Origin: Pseudomonas massiliensis
GTDB lineage: Bacteria > Pseudomonadota > Gammaproteobacteria > Pseudomonadales > Pseudomonadaceae
Length of the DNA stretch: 64,000 nucleotides
NCBI RefSeq assembly: GCF_000826105.1
Contig: NZ_CCYK01000006.1
Location: 434,001-498,000, forward strand
Direction of reading: 5' to 3'
A program made the translations under genes and the position numbers. Positions 9,775 through 17,072 of this stretch are shown in pieces (the stretch's first letter is position 1; each line of letters opens with the position of its first letter). The notes beneath the pieces were generated by a model. That model worked only from the letters and a program-made list of their open reading frames with translations, did no database searches and had not been told where the DNA came from.

Positions 9775-10734
9775 ATGAAAGAACAAATTGGACTGGAACG
9801 GCTCACGGGCCTCATTGCTTTCGCACGCACCGCCTCCCTCGGCAGCTATACCGCCGCCGCCCGGGACCTGTCTGTATCGCCTTCAGCAGTCAGCAAAAGC
9901 GTGCAGCGCCTGGAAGAACACTTCGGCTTGCGTCTCTTCAGCCGAACCACGCGTTCTCTGACGCTCACGCCGGAAGGTCGGGAAATCTACGAACGGGCGT
10001 TGCGAGTGATTCGGGAGGTGGAGGAGATCGAGCAAGCCGCCGTGGCGTCGCGCGGGGAGCCTTCAGGCACCCTGAAAGTGACAGCCCCCTTGCCCATCGG
10101 GGTGAATATCCTGGCGAAGGCCTTGCCGGCCTTCCGGCAACGCTACCCCAAGCTGACGGTGGATCTGCGCCTGGGAGACCAATTTTCAGACATCATCGAG
10201 CAAGGGATAGACGTAGCCATTCGCGTTGGCAACCTGGCCGATTCCCGCCTGGTTTCCAGGCCCCTGGCGCCCCACCGAATCTGTACTTTCGCCTCACCCG
10301 ATTACCTGGCCCGGAGGGGAAAGCCGGAAACCCTTGAGGACCTCGCCGAGCACGACTGCATCAATTTTCGCTACCAGAGCACGGGGCAGGCGCTGCGCTG
10401 GCCCTTCCAGGTGGGTCATCGCCTGTTGGAAATCACGCCCAATGCCAGCATGACCATAGACGTCAGTGACGCGGTCGCGGCCGTATTGGCCGCTGGCGGC
10501 GGTATCGGCATTTCGCCCACCTATGTGGCCGCGCCCTATGTAGAGCGAGGGGAATTGGTGCCGGTATTCCCTGAGTATGCCGTGGACCGATTCGTCATCA
10601 CTGCCCTTTGGCCCGAAAGCCGGCGAGGCAGCCCGAATGTGAAGGCGTTTCTGGAATTCCTGCAAGAGGTGTTTCCCGCAATCACGCCCTGGGACGAAAT
10701 CGTGGCTACCGCCGCGACGCCCAAGTCGCTGTAG
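9775..10734 (+). CDS. LysR-family transcriptional regulator, divergent from SDR/OYE operon
   Basis: A 319-residue LysR regulator with N-terminal HTH (FARTASLGSYTAAARDLSVSP, then SAVSKSVQRLEE) and an effector domain from about residue 90. The ATG at 9775 starts the canonical N-terminus; the longer frame from 9661 would overlap the SDR gene. It is divergent from the SDR/OYE pair with a 96 bp gap, the classical arrangement for a LysR regulator controlling its neighbours and itself. The effector is unknown, perhaps an electrophile or quinone given the OYE (inference). It overlaps by 29 bp, tail to tail, with the small minus-strand gene at 10706. Confidence 0.9.
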   Translation: MKEQIGLERLTGLIAFARTASLGSYTAAARDLSVSPSAVSKSVQRLEEHFGLRLFSRTTRSLTLTPEGREIYERALRVIREVEEIEQAAVASRGEPSGTLKVTAPLPIGVNILAKALPAFRQRYPKLTVDLRLGDQFSDIIEQGIDVAIRVGNLADSRLVSRPLAPHRICTFASPDYLARRGKPETLEDLAEHDCINFRYQSTGQALRWPFQVGHRLLEITPNASMTIDVSDAVAAVLAAGGGIGISPTYVAAPYVERGELVPVFPEYAVDRFVITALWPESRRGSPNVKAFLEFLQEVFPAITPWDEIVATAATPKSL

Positions 10735-11053
10735 GCGTGGCTGGACAGGCTCCTTCAGAACACAGGATAAAACTCGCATGGCGCTGAACAAGACAGGCGA
10801 AAAGGCTCTGTAGCGCCTCGCTAGCATAATGGCGAGCGCGCGCTTCGTCGTCGATCCAGAGGCCGAACGCAGACCAATGGAAAGCGCCATGAGCGATAGA
10901 TGTAAGCGCATAGTCCGAACATCCTGGCATCGATGCCAGCTGTTCAATAATCCCCTTTACTTCCTCGCACACTAACGGCGGCGCGGCACGAAAGCGAACG
11001 TCTATCTGACTATAACTGGCGTGCTGCCCGACACTGTTCACTGCCCTTTTCAT
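10706..11053 (-). CDS. Small protein, possibly antibiotic-biosynthesis-monooxygenase-like
   Basis: A 115-residue predicted protein. Support comes from a good Shine-Dalgarno (GTGAGG about 6 nt before the ATG at 11053) and from plausible content: an N-terminal beta strand (YSQIDVRFRA), a helix with EEVKGIIEQLAS, a central WSAFGLWIDDEARARHYAS segment and a final SFILC strand. That order of short strands and helices resembles the ABM ferredoxin-like fold (small dimeric monooxygenases or isomerase-like proteins), but the resemblance is loose. The last ~15 residues overlap the LysR gene on the other strand. It could be a hypothetical of another family. Confidence 0.5.
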   Translation of the reverse strand: MKRAVNSVGQHASYSQIDVRFRAAPPLVCEEVKGIIEQLASMPGCSDYALTSIAHGAFHWSAFGLWIDDEARARHYASEALQSLFACLVQRHASFILCSEGACPATPTATWASRR

Positions 11054-11415
11054 ACATTACCTCACGTAACGCCTTTGGCCGTTCTTCGCAACGCGTTGTG
11101 GGCTTGAGCATTGACTAGCCGGACAGGCCTACACATCGATGCTCATCCAGCGCAGATCCTATTTCCCTACTCGGATGAAGAGAAGTACCTGCCAGAGCTC
11201 AAGAGCTGAACAAATAGAGCGTAAATACCTTCAGGCCAATGCATACGCGGCTTCGGGCCATCTAAATCGCTGCTGTTCAGGTGCTAATGCCCCTGCGGGC
11301 TGTATCTGATGCAATTACTCGTCAATGCTATTTCAAACCCTGCAGGCAATGAATGACGGGGTTAACTTCTTTCATCAGCGCTGCCCGAAACAGGCGACGC
11401 GGCCAGGACATATTT
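11054..11415. other. Intergenic region, divergent small genes
   Basis: About 360 bp between the divergent ABM-like and DJ-1-like genes. No RNA gene, repeat or convincing ORF was seen. Base composition looks less GC-rich than the surroundings. It must hold the promoters of both flanking genes, but no clear boxes could be assigned. Confidence 0.4.
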
Positions 11416-11937
11416 ATGAAGAATCTGGCGATCATCATACCGCCACGGCGTTTGAACGCCGCCACGCTATCGTCCTGCATGCGGATATGGCGGAAGGAAC
11501 TAAAACTAAGCGTCTATTCCGTAGGCCCTTGCCTGGAGACTACCGCAAGCGGTGACACAACCAGTATCGAGCAATTGAGCGCCCTGGACAGCCATTGCTT
11601 CGATGCGGTCGCGGTCATGGACGGTAACGGAAGCATAGACCTTATAGGTGAAAACGCTGATGTCATCGCCACCCTTCAAACATTCGATGAGGCCCGCAAG
11701 CTTATATCAGGCATAGGCCTGGGGAACTTGGCACTTGCTCGCGCCGGGTTATTGCTGGGCAAGGAGGCGGCAACCAAAGATGCCGACTATCTGCATCCGC
11801 GTCTCAAGGGTTTTGGGGTGATCTTCGTTCCCGAAGACGTTGTAGCCCTTAAATGGATCATTACCGGGTCTGGCGCCGATGTAGACGCTTTCGCGATAGC
11901 CGTCGCCGAATGGCTGCGCGACCCGCCTGAAACTTAG
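11416..11937 (+). CDS. DJ-1/PfpI-like protein without the nucleophile cysteine
   Basis: A 173-residue protein. The C-terminal half resembles the DJ-1/PfpI fold: an elbow region followed by LARAGLLLGKEAAT (normally LAEAGLLxGxxATT), then a strand-rich part and a final helix AFAIAVAEWL. At the elbow, where the family has x-Cys-x-Gly, the sequence is GIGLGNL, so the catalytic Cys appears to be Gly. It is therefore unlikely to be a glyoxalase or protease and could be a binding or regulatory member. The ATG at 11416 is chosen (AGGA 9 nt upstream). It lies 60 bp before the second SDR copy on the same strand, probably co-transcribed. Confidence 0.6.
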   Translation: MKNLAIIIPPRRLNAATLSSCMRIWRKELKLSVYSVGPCLETTASGDTTSIEQLSALDSHCFDAVAVMDGNGSIDLIGENADVIATLQTFDEARKLISGIGLGNLALARAGLLLGKEAATKDADYLHPRLKGFGVIFVPEDVVALKWIITGSGADVDAFAIAVAEWLRDPPET

Positions 11938-11997
11938 TCACCCATGTTCCAGACAGAGCACGCTTGTTCATTCCGCCACAACAAACGAGGAAAAATC

Positions 11998-12744
11998 ATG
12001 AGCATTACATCACCATCTAGTATTGAGGTTGCATTGGAAGGCAAGACCATTGTTATCTTCGGTGGAACTTCAGGCATTGGCCTGGCCGCGGCGATCCAGG
12101 CGAAACAGGCCGGCGGCCAGGTTATTGTCGTCGGATATGAAGCGGCCCGGGCTGAACAGGTTGCCGCCGAGCAGGGCTTTGCAGGTTGGCGCGCAGCTGA
12201 CATCACCAAAGGCGAGTCGGTGCACGCTGCTTTGCAAGATCTGGAGCGGGTCGATCACTTGGTGCTCTTGGCAGGCACCTTCGTCGCCGGTAAAACCCTC
12301 GAAGCGGACCTTGCCTATCTGCAACGTGCGTTCGAAGAACGTGTCTGGGGCGCTATCCATGCCCTCAGGGCGCTTGGCAATCGCATCTCCAACAAGGGTT
12401 CCGTGACTTTGATCTCCGGTGCCCTGGCTGACAGGCCCAACGCGTTTGGAACTTCGGTACTGGCGGCGGCCTCGGCGGCCATGGAGGCCCTGGCCCGCGG
12501 CCTGGCCCTGGAACTGGCGCCCATCAGGGTCAATGCGCTTTCCCCCGGGCCGACCAATACCCCGATCTTGGCCAAGACCCTGGGCCAGGACCGGGACGGC
12601 TATGTCGCCGCCCTTGAACAGAAGCTACCGCTGCATCGGCTCGGTCGTCCCGAAGAAGTGGGCGCGGGGGTGGTTTTCCTGATGAGCAACGGCTTCATGA
12701 ATGGCGCCACCCTCAATGTGGACGGCGGCTCGCCACTGGTGTGA
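11998..12744 (+). CDS. Atypical short-chain dehydrogenase/reductase lacking YxxxK (copy 2)
   Basis: A 248-residue SDR strongly similar along its whole length to the protein at 8926-9678. Shared blocks include LVLLAGTFVAGKTLEADL, GLALELAP and LMSNGFMNGATLNVDGG. The GGTSGIG nucleotide site is intact, while VLAAASAAMEAL replaces the YxxxK catalytic segment in exactly the same way as in copy 1. The ATG at 11998 has GAGG 8 nt upstream. It sits between the DJ-1-like gene and a secreted esterase. The pair probably arose by duplication within this region, with both copies under constraint. Confidence 0.85.
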   Translation: MSITSPSSIEVALEGKTIVIFGGTSGIGLAAAIQAKQAGGQVIVVGYEAARAEQVAAEQGFAGWRAADITKGESVHAALQDLERVDHLVLLAGTFVAGKTLEADLAYLQRAFEERVWGAIHALRALGNRISNKGSVTLISGALADRPNAFGTSVLAAASAAMEALARGLALELAPIRVNALSPGPTNTPILAKTLGQDRDGYVAALEQKLPLHRLGRPEEVGAGVVFLMSNGFMNGATLNVDGGSPLV

Positions 12745-12801
12745 GCGCCGGGTACGTCCAGCGTTCATGAACACCCTCTACATCACCCGCAAGGAATGAA
12801 G

Positions 12802-13815
12802 ATGACCACAGTAATCAAGGCGGTGCCAACGATGATCGCACTCTGCGTAGGCTCCGCCATGGCAAGTAGCCCCGTGCCTGAACATCAGACCCAGGCGCTC
12901 CTCGATGCCCTCGCCGCCGGGGGCGGCAAGCCCTTGGAGCAACTGAGCCCGCGCGAGGGGCGTGCGGTATTGACGGGAGCCCAGACGTCGGTCCAGGTCG
13001 ATATGTCAGGTATCGAAGTGAGCCACAGGACCATCTCCGTCGAGGGCAAGCCCATCAAGCTGACGGTAGTGCGACCGGAAAAGGCCAAGGGAGAACTGCC
13101 GGCCTTCATGTTCTTCCACGGCGGCGGTTGGGTGCTGGGCGATTACCCCACCCATGCGCGTCTGATCCGTGACCTGGTGGTAGCCTCTGGCGCCGTAGCC
13201 GTGTACGTGGACTACACCCCCTCGCCTGAAGCGCATTACCCCACGGCCATCAACCAGGCGTACGCGGCCACTCGATGGGTGGCCAAACATGGCCAGGAGA
13301 TCAATGTCGATGGTCAAAGGCTCGCTGTGGCAGGGAACAGCGTTGGCGGCAACATGGCCGCTGTAGTCAGCCTGATGGCAAAGGAAAAGACAGCGCCCAA
13401 GCTCCGCTTCCAGCTCCTGCTGTGGCCTGTCACCGATGCCAGTTTCGATACCGATTCCTACAAGCAGTACGCCGAAGGCCACTTCCTTACCCGAAACATG
13501 ATGACCTGGTTCTGGGACAACTACACCACCAATCCGGCCGAGCGGGCGCAGATATACGCCTCCCCCCTCAGAGCCGACACCGAGCAGCTCAAGGGCCTGC
13601 CTCCTGCGCTCGTACAAACCGCGGGCCTGGATGTGCTGCGTGACGAAGCAGAAGCCTACGCTCGGAAACTCGACGCGGCGGGGGTACCGGTCACCGCCGT
13701 GCGCTACAACGGCATGATCCATGACTACGGCCTGCTCAACCCGCTGGCGCAGGTGCCTGAGGTCCAGGCCGCCATGCGTCAAGCGGGAGCGGAACTCCGA
13801 GCGCACCTCAACTGA
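12802..13815 (+). CDS. Secreted alpha/beta-hydrolase, hormone-sensitive-lipase (HSL) type esterase
   Basis: A 337-residue esterase/lipase with a Sec signal (MTTVIKAVPTMIALCVGSAMA, cleavage near ASS), so periplasmic or secreted. It has the HSL-family oxyanion motif HGGGW (about residue 110), the nucleophile elbow GNSVGG (GxSxG), Asp in GLDVLRDE and His in MIHDYG, a full catalytic triad. Family members hydrolyse short-chain esters or lactones. The second ATG (12802) is preferred because AAGGA lies 6 nt before it and directly abuts the first. It follows the second SDR gene by 57 bp and may share its transcript. Confidence 0.88.
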   Translation: MTTVIKAVPTMIALCVGSAMASSPVPEHQTQALLDALAAGGGKPLEQLSPREGRAVLTGAQTSVQVDMSGIEVSHRTISVEGKPIKLTVVRPEKAKGELPAFMFFHGGGWVLGDYPTHARLIRDLVVASGAVAVYVDYTPSPEAHYPTAINQAYAATRWVAKHGQEINVDGQRLAVAGNSVGGNMAAVVSLMAKEKTAPKLRFQLLLWPVTDASFDTDSYKQYAEGHFLTRNMMTWFWDNYTTNPAERAQIYASPLRADTEQLKGLPPALVQTAGLDVLRDEAEAYARKLDAAGVPVTAVRYNGMIHDYGLLNPLAQVPEVQAAMRQAGAELRAHLN

Positions 13816-13851
13816 TGGGGTGTGGGCTCTTCGAGCGGCTACATCACTGAC

Positions 13852-13872
13852 CGCCAGGCGCCTGTCCTGGCG
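13852..13872 (+). terminator. Hairpin downstream of the esterase gene, possible terminator
   Basis: A perfect 7 bp inverted repeat, CGCCAGG / CCTGGCG with a 7 nt loop, lies 36 bp past the esterase stop codon. No T-run follows, so it may be only an RNA-stabilising hairpin. Confidence 0.3.
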
Positions 13873-14030
13873 AACTTGCGAAAGGCCAGACCAGGCGCTC
13901 AAGGACGCGAGCGGTCTTGGGCCTCGCCACTAGTCGCAAGCCTTAGCGCCGCGCCACTTCCTGGCTGACCGGGAATAAGCGCCGCTGCAACGCGTCTGCC
14001 TCAGGTGCCCACGCTTTAGGATCTCTCACA

Positions 14031-14477
14031 ATGGCGAGCAAAGGTTACGCTTCACCCAAGGCGCGAACACTGGTCTTGGCGATCGCCATGGCCTGGTTGA
14101 GCCCCGTCCTGGCCGACACTGGCATGGCCTCCATGCATGACAGGGCGCCAGCGGCGGAGGCCGCACCGTCCGCCTCCCTCGCGGCTTACACCCATGACAA
14201 CGCCGCGGCCATGGACAGAATGATGCAGGGCATGGACGCGCCTTCCACGGGCAACGTTGATCAGGACTTTGTCCAGGCCATGACCGCGCATCATCAGGGT
14301 GCGATCGACATGGCGGTGGCCATGCTCAAGTACGGACACGACGAACAGCTCAAGCGCATCGCCCAGGAAATCATCGTGGACCAGCAACAGGAGATCGCCG
14401 CCATGCGTCTTGCGTTGGGCCAACCGCTGCCGCCCCGCACCGAGGCACCGACCCAGATGCCGGTATCGCGCAACTGA
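14031..14477 (+). CDS. DUF305-family exported protein
   Basis: A 148-residue protein with a signal peptide (hydrophobic core TLVLAIAMAWLSPVLA, cleavage near ADT). It has one DUF305 domain at about 75-130, with the family signature DFVQAMTAHHQGAIDMA and EIIVDQQQEIAAMR. The His/Met-rich helices (MDRMMQGM, HHQGAIDM) are typical of this ferritin-like family, which is often found in copper- or metal-stress loci, so periplasmic metal binding is a reasonable but unproven role. It is followed after 27 bp by a periplasmic beta-propeller gene, almost certainly in one operon. Confidence 0.85.
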   Translation: MASKGYASPKARTLVLAIAMAWLSPVLADTGMASMHDRAPAAEAAPSASLAAYTHDNAAAMDRMMQGMDAPSTGNVDQDFVQAMTAHHQGAIDMAVAMLKYGHDEQLKRIAQEIIVDQQQEIAAMRLALGQPLPPRTEAPTQMPVSRN

Positions 14478-14504
14478 CACGTCCCTACGTCTCGAGGAAA
14501 CCCT

Positions 14505-15956
14505 ATGAAAAGCACTTACGTGGCAAGGGTAGCGCTGGCCTTGGCTACCCTGAGCGCATCCGTTACCAGTTGGGCCGGACAGATCCCGGGCAAGCTTTCA
14601 GCACCCGATATTCCCATTACCCATCAAGACCGGGTCTACGCCGCTGAACAGTTCTCCAACACTGTGTCGGTAACGGATCCGGTCGACAATCACCTGCTGG
14701 GTATCATTCCCCTGGGCGACCCGCAGCCGGGTAACCTCAGCCCACTGTACAAGGGCGAAGTGCTGGTGCATGGCATGGGTTTCTCTCCAGACCATAAGAC
14801 CTTGGCCGTGGTCTCCATCGGTACCAACTCGGTGTCTTTCATCGACACCCAGAGCAACACCGTCAAGCACAAGACCTACGTTGGCCGCGCACCCCATGAA
14901 GCTTTCTACACACCCGACGGCAAGGAAGTATGGGTTACCGTGCGAGGCGAAGACTATGTTTCGGTGATCGACACCACTACCTTTGCCGAGAAGCTCAGAA
15001 TCAAGACCCCAGGCGGCCCAGGCATGCAGATCTTCTCGCCCGATGGCCAGTACGGCTACATCTGCTCTTCGTTCAATCCCGAGACCGTAGTGGTCTCGGT
15101 AGCCACCCACACGGTTGTCGGGCATGTGCCGCAGGCCAGCCCCTTCTGCCCCAACATCGCGGCGTCCCCGGACGGCAAACAGGTCTGGTTCACCCTCAAG
15201 GACGTGGGCAAGGCGCAGGTGTTCGAGGCAACTCCGCCGTTCAGGCTGCTGAAAACCCTGGACGTCGGGCCTATCGCCAACCATGTGAACCTGGTGCATA
15301 ACGCCCATGGCCTGTTCGCCTACATCACCGTAGGCGGCAGCAATGAAGTGAAGGTCTACCGCACTGACACCTTCGAGCAGGTCGCCACCATCGCGGTGGG
15401 CAAGCTGCCTCACGGCATATGGCCTTCCGGTGACGGCAGCCGAGTATATGTCGGCCTGGAGAACGCCGATGCCTTCGCCGTGATCGACACGCTGACCAAT
15501 GCTGTGATCGCCACTGTTCCGATCGGCCAGGCGCCCCAGGCCGTGGCCTATGTACCTCAGGCAGTGGCCGAGGGCGACGGCACCGCCAACCTGAAACCCC
15601 TTGGGATTGCCGGGCAAGCCAGCCACCTGGTCCTGAAGGCCGCTGGCGCATCGCAGCCAGCCACCAGTGTCACTCTGTTCAGCCAGGGCCTGACCCAGGT
15701 GCTTCAAGCCGCGGTGACCGGCCTGGCGCCCAAACAGCCGTATACCCTGGCGCTGGCTGATCATCCCAACGGCAGCGGTGCGCTGCTGCCGCTTGCCGGA
15801 TTCGTGACCAATCCGGCGGGGTCGGCCATCGTCAATGCCGTCGGGCCGCTACGCCAGATCGTCCAGAACGAGGCCCCAGCCTTGAGGCGCTACCTGGTGA
15901 TTCTCGGCGGAACGCCGGATGCCTTGGGCACCCTACAGCAGGCGCAGGCTGACTGA
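14505..15956 (+). CDS. Periplasmic YncE/YVTN-type beta-propeller protein
   Basis: A 483-residue exported protein: signal peptide MKSTYVARVALALATLSASV (cleavage near SWA-GQ), then about seven beta-propeller blades at 40-350. Repeats of the kind SPDHKTLAVVSIGTNSVSFID, PDGKEVWVTVRGEDYVSVID and GDGSRVYVGLENADAFAVID are typical of YVTN/YncE proteins. The last ~120 residues form a separate domain of unknown type. Such propellers are usually binding or scaffold proteins, and some are linked to metal or quinohaem enzymes. A GAGGAAA ribosome site is 6 nt before the ATG. Coupled to the DUF305 gene; the pair may act together in periplasmic metal handling (inference). Confidence 0.85.
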   Translation: MKSTYVARVALALATLSASVTSWAGQIPGKLSAPDIPITHQDRVYAAEQFSNTVSVTDPVDNHLLGIIPLGDPQPGNLSPLYKGEVLVHGMGFSPDHKTLAVVSIGTNSVSFIDTQSNTVKHKTYVGRAPHEAFYTPDGKEVWVTVRGEDYVSVIDTTTFAEKLRIKTPGGPGMQIFSPDGQYGYICSSFNPETVVVSVATHTVVGHVPQASPFCPNIAASPDGKQVWFTLKDVGKAQVFEATPPFRLLKTLDVGPIANHVNLVHNAHGLFAYITVGGSNEVKVYRTDTFEQVATIAVGKLPHGIWPSGDGSRVYVGLENADAFAVIDTLTNAVIATVPIGQAPQAVAYVPQAVAEGDGTANLKPLGIAGQASHLVLKAAGASQPATSVTLFSQGLTQVLQAAVTGLAPKQPYTLALADHPNGSGALLPLAGFVTNPAGSAIVNAVGPLRQIVQNEAPALRRYLVILGGTPDALGTLQQAQAD

Positions 15957-16027
15957 ACCCTTTGTGGCCAGACATGGGCCTTTGGCTACCGCTCAAGCCA
16001 GGCACGGGAGAGGAATACGCTGGGCGC

Positions 16028-16055
16028 TTGCTTTGAATTACATTCGTAATACAAT
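16028..16055 (+). promoter_or_regulatory. Candidate promoter with operator-like palindrome
   Basis: TTGCTT (16028-16033) and TACAAT (16050-16055) are spaced 16 nt like a sigma-70 promoter. Between them lies the palindrome ATTAC-ATTC-GTAAT (16037-16050), which overlaps the first base of the -10 and could be a repressor site. The hydrolase gene starts 72 nt further on. Confidence 0.35.
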
Positions 16056-16126
16056 GATTCGACCCAAGCCAGTTTCAGTGCGGTTTCATGCGCCCTGGCT
16101 TCATTCCATGTGTGAGGGGTCCATCA

Positions 16127-16936
16127 ATGGCTGAAGCTTTCTCCCAGCGTCCGGAAAAGGCCGGTCGGCCATGGCACTCGGTGTTTCGCGCCTTGACCCT
16201 GCCCAGGTCAGCGCCTGCAGGGGAGCCAGCCGCTCCAGTGTTCGAACGCGCGCGGCCTCTGGCGTGCGCTTTCGAAGGTAGCCACTTGATGACCTACCAA
16301 TGGGACGCTAGCGGCCCTCAGGTACTGCTCGTCCATGGCTGGGAAAGCCAAAGCGCGCATTGGCATCGCTGGATCGATGCCTTGCTGCAGGCTGGCTACC
16401 GGGTCACCTCTATGGACCTTCCCGCCCATGGCCGTTCAGGCGGCCATTCGACCACTGTGGTCCAGGCCGGACGGGCCGTGCTCGAGCTAGGCCGTCAGCT
16501 GGGCCCGTTTCACAGCGTGATCGGCCACTCCATGGGGTCTGCCGCAAGCCTCTACGCCTTTGCCCATGGGCTACGGGCCGCCACTAGCGTCCACATCGCC
16601 GGGCCTGCGTCCCTGGTCGGAGTGATCGAGCGAGCCGCCGCGCTCGCCGGCCTCTCCGTTGAGGACCTGGCTGACCTGAAGGCCGCTTTCGAAGCCAAGG
16701 CCCAGGCCTCACTGGACAGCATGGAGCTGGATGCGCTCAGCGTAGGATTCGACCACCCTGCCCTGCTTCTGCATGATCCAGAAGACAAGGAAATCCCTAT
16801 CGCCGATGCCCATGCGCTCTTGGCGCGCTGGGATACGGGGAGACTTTGCGAGGTTCATGAAGTCGGCCATCGAAGGATATTAAGAAGTGACCTGGCGATA
16901 GCGTCGGCACTAAGCTTCCTACAAGGTTCCGATTGA
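16127..16936 (+). CDS. Alpha/beta-fold hydrolase
   Basis: A 269-residue cytoplasmic alpha/beta hydrolase without a signal sequence. The oxyanion segment is LLVHGWESQ, the nucleophile elbow GHSMGS (GxSxG, near residue 140), the acidic residue probably Asp in LLLHDPEDKEIP, and the His in EVGHRRILRS, so the triad is complete. The ATG at 16127 is chosen because GAGGGG lies about 8 nt upstream; earlier in-frame codons have no such site. Substrate unknown. It stands alone after the propeller gene with its own likely promoter. Confidence 0.85.
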   Translation: MAEAFSQRPEKAGRPWHSVFRALTLPRSAPAGEPAAPVFERARPLACAFEGSHLMTYQWDASGPQVLLVHGWESQSAHWHRWIDALLQAGYRVTSMDLPAHGRSGGHSTTVVQAGRAVLELGRQLGPFHSVIGHSMGSAASLYAFAHGLRAATSVHIAGPASLVGVIERAAALAGLSVEDLADLKAAFEAKAQASLDSMELDALSVGFDHPALLLHDPEDKEIPIADAHALLARWDTGRLCEVHEVGHRRILRSDLAIASALSFLQGSD

Positions 16937-17072
16937 ACGGGCTGGTACTCCAAGGTTAGGCCAGATGTGGCCAAAACACGGTGTGCACCCGCTCTTTCGC
17001 CTTCCACAATGCCTCAAGAATCCCTCGCCGCGGTCGATGGCCTGGAATACTTTTTTCCATTTGAAGCCTGCC

